Shown: positions 1 through 8,221, numbered from the stretch's first letter. The stretch: DNA of 64,000 nucleotides from Stakelama portus (GCF_003171655.1 NZ_QFZL01000004.1:62001-126000), one strand, 5' to 3'. Notes: a model not told the origin generated them from the letters alone. Numbers and translations are program-made.

Positions 1-42
1 ACGCTGCGGCCTGATCGGGCGGCACGGCTTTCGGCCAACGGA

Positions 43-72
43 AAAAGGGCGGTCCTTCGGGGTCGCCCTTTT
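43..72. terminator. Intrinsic terminator
   Basis: A 9-bp perfect stem (AAAAGGGCG pairing with CGCCCTTTT) closes a loop that itself contains CC-TTCG-GG. A-run and T-run on the two sides let it work in either direction. It probably ends the gene left of the window and insulates the DUF2807 gene that follows. Confidence 0.75.
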
Positions 73-133
73 CATTTGCACGTATAGGCCGTGTGTTATA
101 TGAACAATACACATGAACAACGGGAGAAATGCC

Positions 134-850
134 ATGCGTCCGCTGATCCTTTTCGCTGCGCTGCCGCTCGCGGCATGCGGCTTTGCAGGAAATCAGGGTG
201 AACATGCGCGCAGCAGCGGCCAGCACGCCACGCGCGATTTTGCCGCCAGCGATTTCACGCAGGTCGATCTGCGCGGATCGGATGATGTCTCGGTCGTCAT
301 CGGCCAGCAGTTCAAGGTCCATGCCGAGGGCGATTCGAAGCAGATCGAGCGGCTGCGTATCGAAGTGGTCGACGGCACGTTGCGCATCGGTCGCGAAGGC
401 AACAGCGGCTGGTCATGGGGTTCGGACGACGATGTCCATATCCAGGTGACGATGCCGCGCATCACCGGCGCATCCGTATCCGGATCAGGCGATATGGACG
501 TCGAACGCGGCGATGGCGATTTCGCCGGCGACATTTCCGGATCGGGCAACCTCAACATCCGGGGGCTTCAGGCCGGACGGGCATCTTTGTCGATTTCCGG
601 ATCGGGCGATATCGAAGCGGCGGGGAACGCCGAGTCGCTGACCCTCTCGATCAGCGGGTCGGGCGATATCGATGCCGAAGGGCTGACCGCGTCGCAGGCC
701 AGCGTGGCAGTGAACGGCTCGGGCGACGTCACGGCAACGGTGAACGGCAACGCTTCGGTTTCGGTTTCCGGATCGGGTGACGTCGAACTGGGCGGCGGCG
801 CGACCTGCACGGTCAACAAGTCCGGATCGGGCGACGTCAGCTGCGGCTAA
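134..850 (+). CDS. DUF2807 (head GIN domain) lipoprotein
   Basis: Predicted 238-residue envelope lipoprotein of unknown function. The N-terminus is a lipoprotein signal with lipobox LPLAAC. The ATG at 134 was chosen because GGGAGA lies just upstream; the in-frame ATG at 113 has no such site. The mature protein matches the DUF2807 pattern: a beta-rich domain followed by about seven rungs, each carrying GSGD or GSGN every 18-20 residues, as expected of a right-handed beta-helix. The chain ends with CTVNKSGSGDVSCG, which could form a disulphide. A second DUF2807 gene follows 43 bp downstream on the same strand, so the two are likely co-expressed. The domain call is strong; no biochemical role is known to me. 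Confidence 0.85.
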   Translation: MRPLILFAALPLAACGFAGNQGEHARSSGQHATRDFAASDFTQVDLRGSDDVSVVIGQQFKVHAEGDSKQIERLRIEVVDGTLRIGREGNSGWSWGSDDDVHIQVTMPRITGASVSGSGDMDVERGDGDFAGDISGSGNLNIRGLQAGRASLSISGSGDIEAAGNAESLTLSISGSGDIDAEGLTASQASVAVNGSGDVTATVNGNASVSVSGSGDVELGGGATCTVNKSGSGDVSCG

Positions 851-893
851 TGCGGACTTGCCGGGTCGGGTGCCCGGATGCGATGGCTGGGCA

Positions 894-1595
894 ATGATCC
901 GCGGCCTCGCCCTTCTGCCTCTGCTGATCCTGCTCGCGGCGTTCGCGCCGGGGCAGGACCGCAGCTTCATGGTCGGCAGTTTCGATCGCATCCGCGTCGA
1001 TGGTCCCTATCACGTCACAGTGACGCAGGGCCGCTCGCCCGCGGCGCGTGCGGTGGGCGAACGCGATTCGCTGGAGCAGGTCGAGGTGCGGCTTTCCGGC
1101 ACGACACTGGTCGTGACTGCAGGAACGCTGGGCTGGCAGGAGCGCAATTCGCCGGCCGAGGCAGCCGAGATCCTTATCGTCGCACCGCATCTGCGCGGGA
1201 TTTCGGTCAATGGCGGCGGGCGCGCGACGATCGCGGCGATGGACGGTGATCGCGTAGAGGCGAATGTCAACGGCGCCGGAGCCATCACCATCGACAAGGT
1301 CGAAGCGCGCGATTTCCGCGCGACGCTGATCGGTACGGGCCGCATCGCGGCGAGTGGTGAGGCACAATCGGCACGGCTTCTGTCCAACGGTGCCGGATCG
1401 ATCGACGCCCACGCGCTGACGACGGGCGATCTCTCAATCGTCTCGCAATCGGTCGGCGGCATTGCCGGGAATGCGCGATACACGGCGCGTATCCTGGCAA
1501 CCGGCGGGGGAACCGTATCGGTCACCGGCGCTGCGAAATGCGAAGTCAGCGGCCCCGGCCCGGTGACATGCGAAGGCGAGACGATACGGCGCTGA
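894..1595 (+). CDS. DUF2807 secreted protein
   Basis: A 233-residue paralogue of the preceding protein. Starting at the ATG at 894 it has an uncleaved-type or Sec signal (MIRGLALLPLLILLAAFAPG) and no lipobox Cys. The body follows the DUF2807 plan: a short N-terminal strand region (SFDRIRVDGPYHVTV), then beta-helical rungs with GxGRI/GAGSI motifs, ending in a Cys pair (AKCEVSGPGPVTCEG). Longer upstream in-frame extensions would put a basic, unstructured stretch before the signal and are unlikely. The Cys-containing end resembles that of its neighbour, suggesting tandem duplication followed by loss of lipidation. Function unknown. Confidence 0.8.
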   Translation: MIRGLALLPLLILLAAFAPGQDRSFMVGSFDRIRVDGPYHVTVTQGRSPAARAVGERDSLEQVEVRLSGTTLVVTAGTLGWQERNSPAEAAEILIVAPHLRGISVNGGGRATIAAMDGDRVEANVNGAGAITIDKVEARDFRATLIGTGRIAASGEAQSARLLSNGAGSIDAHALTTGDLSIVSQSVGGIAGNARYTARILATGGGTVSVTGAAKCEVSGPGPVTCEGETIRR

Positions 1596-1617
1596 TCGCC
1601 GCCGCGTGAGGGCCGGT

Positions 1618-2280
1618 TCAGGCCGCGACCGGAAAGCGCAGCAGCCGCCCCTCGACCGCGATCATCGCTTCGGCATCGCGTCCCACTGCGCGCAGAATTT
1701 CCGGGTGCCCGGCATCGAGCCCGCCGGTCAGCGATCCGAATGCGGGCAGCACGATCTTGCGCGACGTCGTGACGAAGCACCGCCGCGAAAGCCGTCGCCC
1801 GCGTACCGTCAGGCGCAGCTTGGGGTGGAAATGGCCCGACAATTCGGGGCGCAGCTCCTGCGGATCGGCTTCGTGACGCAACAGGATGCCGTCGACATCC
1901 GCTTCCTCCAGCACTTCGGCGCCCCAGCGTTCGGCACCGGCGGGATCGTGATTGCCGGTGATCCATGTCCAGCGCAGCCGCCCGATCAATGTCGTCAGCA
2001 GCGCGCGCGCCGCGCCGGTCAGCCGCTCCCCGGCATCGACGTCGTGAAAACTGTCGCCCAGGCACCAGAGTTCGTGCGCCCCGGTGCGATCGACCAGCTC
2101 TTCAAGCCCCTTCAGCGTCGCCAGCGAATCATAGGGGGGCAGCATCTGGCCATGGGTGGCAAACCAGCTCGCCTTTTCGAAATGCAGATCGGCGACCAGC
2201 AATGCCCGGCGCGCGGGCCAGTACAGCGCGCCTTCGGGCAGCGCCTCGAACGCATGGCCGGCGAACGAAAAGGGAACCAT
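1618..2280 (-). CDS. pdeM: PdeM, ligase-associated metallophosphoesterase
   Basis: A 220-residue calcineurin-type metallophosphoesterase matching the ligase-associated DNA-damage-response endonuclease PdeM. The metal-binding motifs are all present in order: DLH (31-33), GDSFHD (75-80), GNHD (109-112), His136 and GHFHPK (149-154). Family members are DNA exonuclease/endonucleases that usually sit next to a Lhr-type helicase and an ATP-dependent ligase; those partners are not in this window, so here the gene stands apart or its partners lie elsewhere. The start at 2280 (MVPFSF) gives the family length; the longer reading frame upstream would overlap the next gene. It lies 31 bp downstream of a lipoprotein gene on the same strand. 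Confidence 0.85.
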   Translation of the reverse strand: MVPFSFAGHAFEALPEGALYWPARRALLVADLHFEKASWFATHGQMLPPYDSLATLKGLEELVDRTGAHELWCLGDSFHDVDAGERLTGAARALLTTLIGRLRWTWITGNHDPAGAERWGAEVLEEADVDGILLRHEADPQELRPELSGHFHPKLRLTVRGRRLSRRCFVTTSRKIVLPAFGSLTGGLDAGHPEILRAVGRDAEAMIAVEGRLLRFPVAA

Positions 2281-2311
2281 GACGTTGCTATCGGCGCGGA
2301 TTACGATGGCG

Positions 2312-2758
2312 TCAACAGCGCAGGATCGGGATGTCATTCCCTTCGAAACGCAACACGCCATGCGATGCGTCGCGCCGTTCGACCGTGTAGCTGCGCGTGA
2401 TCGGCGCCGACAAGGTGGTCAGCGTGCCGGTTTCCTGATCGATTTCGCGTTCGATCGTCTCGGTCACCGTGTCGCCGTCCAGTGTCCAGCGCCCTTGCTG
2501 GCCGCCATTGTCGACGCTGCCATCGGCGGCATAGACGACTGCGAAGTCCGACGAGCCGCAATAGGCATCGAAGCTCCAGGTGCCGACGATCCACCGGTCG
2601 ATCGGCGCATCCGCCGCGACCGCTGCCGCAGCGCCCGGGGCGGGGCTATCCTTGCCCGGAGCCTCTGCGGCATTCGCCGTGTCGCCGATGGGGTCGGCCG
2701 CCGAGCAGGCGCATAGCAGTGCGAGCGGCATGGCAATGCAAAGCAAACGGACCGGCAT
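2312..2758 (-). CDS. Small lipoprotein, hypothetical
   Basis: Predicted 148-residue lipoprotein. Starting at 2758, which has a G-rich ribosome site immediately upstream on the minus strand, the signal peptide ends in the lipobox LLCACS. An Ala/Pro-rich linker of about 35 residues follows, then a compact domain with IVGTWSFDAYCGSSDF, GRWTLDGDTVTE and a terminal Cys. The GTW...GRW layout recalls small lipocalin-like or META-type beta-barrels, but I cannot assign a family. It sits between the M20 peptidase and pdeM, all on the minus strand, and could be co-transcribed with them. Confidence 0.75.
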   Translation of the reverse strand: MPVRLLCIAMPLALLCACSAADPIGDTANAAEAPGKDSPAPGAAAAVAADAPIDRWIVGTWSFDAYCGSSDFAVVYAADGSVDNGGQQGRWTLDGDTVTETIEREIDQETGTLTTLSAPITRSYTVERRDASHGVLRFEGNDIPILRC

Positions 2759-2830
2759 ATCGCCCCCCCCCTCGATGTGGCCGGTGGGCGAGTATAAGCG
2801 AAGGCATGGCGGCTGGGTAGCCGCCACGGC

Positions 2831-4249
2831 CTATTCGGCGGCGACTGCCTGCCCGGTTTCGGCCTTAGCCGCGCCCAGCGCACGCAGGATCCGGACCCAG
2901 GAACGGATGCCCTTGTGGAATGCCTTCAGGTCGTATTTCTCGTTGGGCGAATGGATATTGTCGTCGTTGAGCGCGAAGCCGACCATCACCGTATCCATGC
3001 CCAGGATCGCCTTGATCGAATTGACCACCGGGATCGATCCGCCCGAAGCAAGCAGCGCAGATTTGCCCCATTCGGCGTCGAGCGCGCCCTGAGCCGCGCG
3101 CAGCGGCGCGCTGTCGGTCGGCAGCGAGACGGCGAACGAACCGCCGCGCGGTTTGAACCGCGCCTCGCAATCGGCGGGCAGGCTGTCGCGCACGCGCTGT
3201 TCGAACGATGCCCACACTTTGTTCGGGTCCTGCCCCGGCACCAGTCGGAACGAGACCTTGGCATGCGCCTCCGACGGGATCACCGTCTTGAATCCTTCGC
3301 TGATATAACCGCCCCATATGCCGTTGATCTCGGCGGTCGGGCGTGCCCAGCTTTGTTCGAGGATGTCATAGCCCTTCTCGCCGGCGGGCACCGACAGATC
3401 GACTTCGTTGAGGAACGCCGCACCGTCGAAGCCGAGCGCATCCCATGCCTTGCGCAGCGCGGGGTCGACCGGCTTCACGCCGTCGTAAAAGCCCGGCAGC
3501 GTCACGCGGCCATCGGCATCCTTCAGTCCGCTCAGGATTTCGGTGAGGGTCTGAATCGGGTTGCGCGCCGGGCCGCCATACAGCCCCGAATGCAAGTCGC
3601 GATCGGCGGCGCGGATCGTCACTTCGCCCGCCGCGGTGCCGCGCAGCCCGGTGGTGATGCCCGGCGTCTCGCTGTCCCACGCGCCGGTGTCGCAGATCAG
3701 CGCGAAATCGGCCTTCAGTTCATCGATATGCGCGCGCAGGAACGGTTCGAGGCTTTCCGACCCCGATTCCTCTTCGCCTTCGAGCAGCACCGTCACCCGG
3801 CACGGCAGCGCGTCGGTGGTTTCCTTGAGCGCGCGGAACGCTTCGATGAAGGTACGCAACTGGCCCTTGTCGTCCGAAGCGCCGCGGCCGACGATCTGTT
3901 TTGCGCCGTCCGCCCGTTGCTCGATCACCGGGTTGAACGGATCGTTCCGCCACAATTCCAGCGGATCGGCAGGCTGGACGTCGTAATGGCCATAGAAGAG
4001 GACATGCGGGCCGGGTCCATCATGGTGCGCGACCACCATCGGATGCCCCTGGGTCGGCGCGACGCGCGCGGCAAAACCCAGTTCCGACAGTTCGTCCGCC
4101 TGACTCTGCGCAGCGCGAAGGCAATCGTCCTTATGCGCCGGATCGGTCGAGATCGACGGGATGCGCATCAGCGCGAACAGCCGGTCGAGACTGGCGTCGA
4201 GTTGCGCATCGACTCGGTCGAGCGCGGCGGTTTCCTGCGATGAAGTCAT
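2831..4249 (-). CDS. M20-family dipeptidase
   Basis: A 472-residue metallopeptidase of the M20/M25/M40 family (CNDP or PepV-like dipeptidases), a cytoplasmic two-zinc enzyme that cleaves dipeptides or short peptides. Visible family motifs are YGHYDVQP with metal ligands His88 and Asp90, GRGASDDKGQ with bridging Asp126, the catalytic EGEEESGS near 157-164, CDTG near 186-189, and the C-terminal ligand His in DDNIHSPNEKY. Length and the inserted lid/dimerisation domain agree with full-length CNDP-type proteins. Substrate cannot be told from sequence. It begins the minus-strand group that includes the lipoprotein and pdeM. Confidence 0.9.
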   Translation of the reverse strand: MTSSQETAALDRVDAQLDASLDRLFALMRIPSISTDPAHKDDCLRAAQSQADELSELGFAARVAPTQGHPMVVAHHDGPGPHVLFYGHYDVQPADPLELWRNDPFNPVIEQRADGAKQIVGRGASDDKGQLRTFIEAFRALKETTDALPCRVTVLLEGEEESGSESLEPFLRAHIDELKADFALICDTGAWDSETPGITTGLRGTAAGEVTIRAADRDLHSGLYGGPARNPIQTLTEILSGLKDADGRVTLPGFYDGVKPVDPALRKAWDALGFDGAAFLNEVDLSVPAGEKGYDILEQSWARPTAEINGIWGGYISEGFKTVIPSEAHAKVSFRLVPGQDPNKVWASFEQRVRDSLPADCEARFKPRGGSFAVSLPTDSAPLRAAQGALDAEWGKSALLASGGSIPVVNSIKAILGMDTVMVGFALNDDNIHSPNEKYDLKAFHKGIRSWVRILRALGAAKAETGQAVAAE

Positions 4250-4307
4250 GGCGGTAAATTAGGCGCCGTGCCGGTATCCCGCAAGGCGGGGTCTCAGCCG
4301 GTGCCGC

Positions 4308-5300
4308 CTATGCCGCGCGCGATTCGTCTTCCGCATCGGCGTCGATATCGACGATTCCCGAGCGCTGTCGCCGGTCGACGCGCAGTTCGAACACATCCGG
4401 GCGCGCATGGCGGCCGTCGATATCCATCGCGGCGAGGCCATGATCGGTTTCCGAAAGGTCGAGGCTCGCGGTCAGGATCTGCGCGCTGTCATCGGCCTGG
4501 GCGACGACCACGCCATCGGGTGCGATGATCGCGCTGCCGCCGGTGTGGAGCGCGCCAGCGGGCAGGCGGTCGAGCAATTCGCGCGCCGCCCGGAAATGTT
4601 CGCCGCCCGCGCGGGCAAAGCCGTGCATCAACTGATCGCGGGTCAGCACGCTGCCCGCCGCCAGCACGAAAGCGCTGCCTTCATAGGCATAATGGCATGC
4701 GGCGAGCAGATCGATGTCGCGCACGCTGGTCCAGGCGGAGACATGTACGTCCTCGCCCGCATGATGCATCGCCGCGCGGGCGAGCGGCATCCAGTGCTCG
4801 TCCGAAACGAGCTGGCCGACGCGGCCCCAGCTCGCCTGATGGATTTCCAGCGTCGAACCGTCGCCGGCGCCGAACACCATGCGTTCGGGCGCCGCAGGCA
4901 CCAGCTTGCGGTGAAGCAGTATCGGCTGTTTGGGGCGCAGCAGGAACTGAGTGTTGTACAGGCTGGAACGAACGCGCTCGATCCCGCCGATCGCAACGGC
5001 AACGCCCGCCAGATCGACCACCCATTGCAGTTGCTCCAGCCGTGGGTCGGCCCCCCGGATCGCCTTGTCGAGCAACAGCTTGTGCAGTTCGCGCGTGCCG
5101 GGATGATCCCAGAGCGACGGGCCGGGCAGATGTTGCAGCCACGCCGGATAGCCGCCCAGAAAACATTCACCAAACGCAATCACGTTGGCGCCGGTTTCGA
5201 TCGCCGCCTTGGTGAGGCCGACGGCGCGCTCGATTCCTTCGTCAATCGCAAGCGGCAATGGTGCTTCCTGCACGATCGCCGCCCGTATCCTGTGGTTCAT
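4308..5300 (-). CDS. Nitrilase-superfamily protein, catalytic Cys replaced by Ser
   Basis: A 330-residue carbon-nitrogen hydrolase closest in layout to true nitrilases: Glu45 in FGECFLGGYPAW and Lys132 in HRKLVPAAPERM fit the catalytic Glu and Lys. At the nucleophile position, where nitrilases have C-W/Y-E before the xxMPLAR helix, this protein reads VSDEHWMPLAR, so the Cys is Ser166 (codon TCG at 4805-4803) and the aromatic residue is Asp. Length and the rest of the fold look intact, so this is not simple decay. It may be inactive, act as a binding protein, or use altered chemistry. Its ATG overlaps the era stop (ATGA), so the two are translationally coupled. Confidence 0.85.
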   Translation of the reverse strand: MNHRIRAAIVQEAPLPLAIDEGIERAVGLTKAAIETGANVIAFGECFLGGYPAWLQHLPGPSLWDHPGTRELHKLLLDKAIRGADPRLEQLQWVVDLAGVAVAIGGIERVRSSLYNTQFLLRPKQPILLHRKLVPAAPERMVFGAGDGSTLEIHQASWGRVGQLVSDEHWMPLARAAMHHAGEDVHVSAWTSVRDIDLLAACHYAYEGSAFVLAAGSVLTRDQLMHGFARAGGEHFRAARELLDRLPAGALHTGGSAIIAPDGVVVAQADDSAQILTASLDLSETDHGLAAMDIDGRHARPDVFELRVDRRQRSGIVDIDADAEDESRAA

Positions 5301-6205
5301 TCCACCCAGTCCAATCCGATGTCCCGATAAAAGGAACGATCTTCTTGCCAGTCGGGCCTTACTTTCACGTGAAGATAGAGGTGGACCTTTACGCCCATGA
5401 GACGCGAGAGTTCGGCGCGCGATTTTGCGCCGATTTCCTTGATGCGGCTGCCGCCCTTGCCCAGCACGATCGCACGCTGGGTTTCGCGCGCGACCAGGAT
5501 CTGCTGGTGGATTTCGACCGATCCGTCCTCGCGCTCCTTGTACAGCTCGGTATCGACGGCGCTGGCATAGGGCAGTTCGGCATGGAGCTGGTGATAGAGC
5601 TGCTCGCGCGTGACTTCGGCCGCCATCATCCGGTCGGTGGCGTCGGAAACCTGATCCTCGGGGAAATGCCAGGGCCCTTCGGGCATGCGGCTGGCGAGCG
5701 CGGTCTTCAGCTCGGCCACGCCGTCGCCGGTGGTGGCGGAAACGAAGAAGGTTTCGTCGAACGGCATCAGTTCGTTGAGCTTTGCCGCATGGCCCAGCAG
5801 GCGCGGCTTGTCGGCAATATCGACCTTGTTGAGGATCAGCAGCTTGGGCTCCTTGCGATGCGCCAGCCGCTCGGCGATTCCGGAAACCTTCGGCCCGATC
5901 CCGCCCTTGCCATCGACGACAAAGGCAATCGCATCGGCGCCCTCCGCACCTTCCCACGCGGCGGCGACCATCGCCCGGTCGAGCCGGCGTTCGGGGTTGA
6001 AGATGCCGGGGGTGTCGACCAGCAGCAACTGGGTGTCGCCTTCGATCGCGATCCCCATCAGCCGGGTTCGCGTGGTCTGCGCCTTGGGACTGGTGATCGC
6101 GACCTTCTGGCCGACCAGATGGTTGACGAGCGTCGACTTGCCCGCATTGGGCGCGCCGACCACGGCGATCAGGCCGCAATGTTGGGATACAGGAATCTGG
6201 TTCAA
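5297..6205 (-). CDS. era: GTPase Era
   Basis: A 302-residue ribosome-assembly GTPase that binds 16S rRNA near its 3' end. G motifs are visible: GAPNAGKST (17-25), DTPG (64-67) and NKVD (126-129). The C-terminal KH RNA-binding domain contains VLGKGGSRIKEIG, a canonical GxxG loop. Translation seems to start at TTG (6205-6203), giving MNQIPVSQHCGLIAVVG; there is no ATG between the stop and the G1 motif. Two genes of this group (era, rnc) appear to use TTG. Era overlaps the nitrilase-like gene by 4 bp; rnc and lepB lie upstream, as in many alphaproteobacteria, with a GIY-YIG gene wedged between rnc and era. Confidence 0.95.
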   Translation of the reverse strand: MNQIPVSQHCGLIAVVGAPNAGKSTLVNHLVGQKVAITSPKAQTTRTRLMGIAIEGDTQLLLVDTPGIFNPERRLDRAMVAAAWEGAEGADAIAFVVDGKGGIGPKVSGIAERLAHRKEPKLLILNKVDIADKPRLLGHAAKLNELMPFDETFFVSATTGDGVAELKTALASRMPEGPWHFPEDQVSDATDRMMAAEVTREQLYHQLHAELPYASAVDTELYKEREDGSVEIHQQILVARETQRAIVLGKGGSRIKEIGAKSRAELSRLMGVKVHLYLHVKVRPDWQEDRSFYRDIGLDWVE

Positions 6206-6230
6206 CGTTCTGGATACTCTCAGAAGCGGG

Positions 6231-6303
6231 CTTCGACAGGCTCAGCCCGAACGGGATGGGAATGGCTGCCCTCTTACGCCGTTCACCCCGAGCTTGTCGA
6301 AGG
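6231..6303. repeat. Inverted pair of sphingomonad CTTCGACA repeats (right of GIY-YIG gene)
   Basis: Two copies of a roughly 23-bp element face each other: CTTCGACAGGCTCAGCCCGA at 6231-6250 and its degenerate reverse complement, GTTCACCCCGAGCTTGTCGA, at 6281-6300 (continuing AAG to 6303). Similar units occur at 6620-6699, 9904-9929 and 11513-11580. Such repeats are very common in sphingomonad intergenic DNA. The right-hand copy supplies the last codons of the GIY-YIG gene. Confidence 0.75.
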
Positions 6304-6591
6304 GGGTTCAGTCTTATCCCGGGATTTTGCCAATGATTTTAGGCGTTCCCAATCGCCGCCGATAAGCGCTTCCTTCTTGGCTCGGCTCCAGCCCTTGATG
6401 CGCTTTTCCGTCTCCAAGGCTTCAATCCGGGTTTGGAAGCTTTCCGACCAGACCAATGTTACCGGGCGGCGTGAGCGCGTGTGGCCCGGAATAGCCCCGG
6501 ACTGGTGCTGTGCGATGCGCGTGTCGAGATCATCGCTATGCCCGGTGTAATAGCTCCCGTCCTTGCATCGGAGGATATAGGCCCAGAACAT
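6283..6591 (-). CDS. GIY-YIG nuclease (UPF0213-like)
   Basis: A 102-residue single-domain GIY-YIG protein. The start at 6591 gives MFWAYILRCKDGSYYTGHS, in which AYI and YTG are the two halves of the GIY-YIG motif, followed by a conserved Arg (LDTRIAQHQ) and Glu in LETEKRIKGWSRAKKEALI. This is the small standalone YhbQ/UPF0213-type family, thought to act on DNA. Its last residues (EPPSTSSG) are encoded by one of the interspersed repeats, and repeat pairs lie on both sides of the gene. That arrangement, inserted between rnc and era, suggests it may have arrived with or be linked to the repeats. Confidence 0.85.
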   Translation of the reverse strand: MFWAYILRCKDGSYYTGHSDDLDTRIAQHQSGAIPGHTRSRRPVTLVWSESFQTRIEALETEKRIKGWSRAKKEALIGGDWERLKSLAKSRDKTEPPSTSSG

Positions 6592-6619
6592 TCCCGCGTT
6601 CCGTTTGGGGTTGGCCGCG

Positions 6620-6699
6620 CTTCGACAGCCCTCAGGGCGACCGGTAAGACGCAAAGCACATTCCAGAGAAACCGTTCGCCCTGAGCTTGTCGAAGGGCG
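6620..6699. repeat. Pair of CTTCGACA-type repeats (left of GIY-YIG gene)
   Basis: CTTCGACAGCCCTCAGGGCG at 6620-6639 and CGCCCTGAGCTTGTCGAAGG at 6677-6696 form a second inverted pair. With the 6231-6303 pair they bracket the GIY-YIG gene. Confidence 0.7.
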
Positions 6700-6725
6700 A
6701 CTTGCCGCAGATGCGGTGCTTGCGG

Positions 6726-7394
6726 CTATCCCGCCAGCTTTTCCAGCAGCGCCTTTGCGGCCTCGGTCTCTGCGCTCGATTTGTTGGTGCCGATACCTTC
6801 GGCTTCGGCGAGCTTGCCGATACTCACGCGTACCGTGAAACGCGGTGCGTGGTTCGGGCCCGAGCGGTCGATGATCACATATTCGGGCGGGCGGCGATTA
6901 TGTGCTGCTGCCCATTCCTGAAGCGCGGATTTGGGGTGTTTGGGCGCTGAACGTTGTTTGTCGATGCGGCTGCCCCATGCCGAGCGGACGAAATCGCGCG
7001 CGGCATCGAGCCCGTTGGCGAGATACCAGGCGCCGATCAGCGCCTCCATCACATCGCCCAGCACATTGTCGCTCTGCGCCGCGCCATCCTCGCGCGCCTG
7101 CTTGCCGAGGCGGAGGTGCGTGACCACGCCCAGATCGCGCGCGACATCGGCGCAGACCGCGCCGGTCACCAGCGCGTTGAGCCGCCGCGACAGCGATCCT
7201 TCGGGTTCGCCGGGAAACCGTTCGAACAGCCATTCGGCGACGATCAGGCCCAGCACCCGATCGCCCAGAAACTCCAGCCGTTCGTAATTGTCGGCGGCCT
7301 GGCTGCCATGCGTCAGCGCGCGTTCGAACGGCGCCAGATCGTCCGGCGCACTTCCGAAAACTTCAGCGATCCACCCCCCGAGATCGGGTTTCAA
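6726..7394 (-). CDS. rnc: Ribonuclease III
   Basis: Double-strand-specific RNase that processes rRNA and some mRNAs. The N-terminal nuclease domain shows the signature ERLEFLGDRVLG and the second acidic motif DVMEALIGAWYLANG; the C-terminal dsRNA-binding domain covers about the last 70 residues and ends in AETEAAKALLEKLAG. I place the start at TTG (7394-7392): GAGGG lies 6 nt upstream, it overlaps the lepB stop by 4 bp (TTGA), and it gives 222 residues, the usual length. The upstream ATGs at 7436 or 7454 would lie inside lepB. rnc is thus translationally coupled to lepB. Confidence 0.93.
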   Translation of the reverse strand: MKPDLGGWIAEVFGSAPDDLAPFERALTHGSQAADNYERLEFLGDRVLGLIVAEWLFERFPGEPEGSLSRRLNALVTGAVCADVARDLGVVTHLRLGKQAREDGAAQSDNVLGDVMEALIGAWYLANGLDAARDFVRSAWGSRIDKQRSAPKHPKSALQEWAAAHNRRPPEYVIIDRSGPNHAPRFTVRVSIGKLAEAEGIGTNKSSAETEAAKALLEKLAG

Positions 7395-8221
7395 AAGCCC
7401 TCGCCCATGCGGTTCCAGCGCGCCGCAGTGAACCATGTCCAGGGCAGGAACCAATTGGCATCGCCATCGGTCGACCAGAAGGTGAAGACGGCCTTGCCCT
7501 CCAGATTTTCCATCGGGACGAAACTGATGCCGTTTTCGGCCTGGGTGAAGCGGCTGTCCGCGCTGTTGTCGCGATTGTCGCCCATCATGAACACATGGCC
7601 GGCAGGGACGGTGTAGAGGATCGTGTCGTCGGCCGGACGCGTGTCGATGTCGAGCACTTCATAGCTTTTGCCATTGGGCAATGTTTCGCGGAATTTTGCG
7701 ATGCGACAGACCGGATGCCCGTCCGCGCCCACTTCCTCATGGCCCGGCGGGCAATTGTTCGCATCGTAATTGCCGGTGAAGGGCAGCACGAAATCGGCGA
7801 CCTTTTCCTTGGGGACCGGCGTTCCGTTGAGGATCAACTGGCCGCCGCGCATCTGAATCGTGTCGCCGGGCAGGCCGATGACGCGCTTGATCCAGTCTTC
7901 GTCGCCATGACCGGGTGCCTTGAACACCACCACGTCGCCGCGCGCCGGATCGCTCCAGTGCATATTGGGCAACAACGGCAGGCTCCACGGCAGCGAATGC
8001 CGCGAATAGCCGTAATTCCATTTGGTGATGAACAGATAGTCGCCGATCAGCAGGCGCGGCATCATCGATTCGCTCGGGATGCTGAACGGCGAGAAGATGA
8101 AGCTGCGGATCACGAAGACGATCAGCACCAGTTTGATCAGGAACTTGCCCAGGTCGAGCCATTCGTTCTTGGGCTTGGTTTCGACCGTTTCGGTCGATTC
8201 GGCGGTCGAAGCGGTATCCAT
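7391..8221 (-). CDS. lepB: Signal peptidase I
   Basis: A 276-residue inner-membrane serine protease that removes Sec/Tat signal peptides. One transmembrane helix (about 25-45) precedes the catalytic Ser52 in IPSESMMPRL; general-base Lys112 lies in IKRVIGLPGD; box E is MGDNRDNSADSR. The start at 8221 (MDTASTAES) fits the family; an in-frame ATG at 8248 is possible. It overlaps rnc by 4 bp and is divergent from pgi, whose start lies about 100 bp away, so promoters for both should be in 8222-8323. The open frame continues far upstream antisense to pgi, but that part is a shadow. Confidence 0.93.
   Translation of the reverse strand: MDTASTAESTETVETKPKNEWLDLGKFLIKLVLIVFVIRSFIFSPFSIPSESMMPRLLIGDYLFITKWNYGYSRHSLPWSLPLLPNMHWSDPARGDVVVFKAPGHGDEDWIKRVIGLPGDTIQMRGGQLILNGTPVPKEKVADFVLPFTGNYDANNCPPGHEEVGADGHPVCRIAKFRETLPNGKSYEVLDIDTRPADDTILYTVPAGHVFMMGDNRDNSADSRFTQAENGISFVPMENLEGKAVFTFWSTDGDANWFLPWTWFTAARWNRMGEGF

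Noticed and set aside
2915..4243. 442-codon plus-strand frame
   Set aside because: Shadow of the M20 peptidase: Arg/His-rich, no domain, while the minus strand carries all M20 motifs.
4308..6179. 623-codon frame joining the nitrilase-like gene to antisense-frame era sequence
   Set aside because: The part upstream of 5300 is an Arg/Gly-rich shadow of era in another frame; the real gene starts at 5300 with ATGA coupling.
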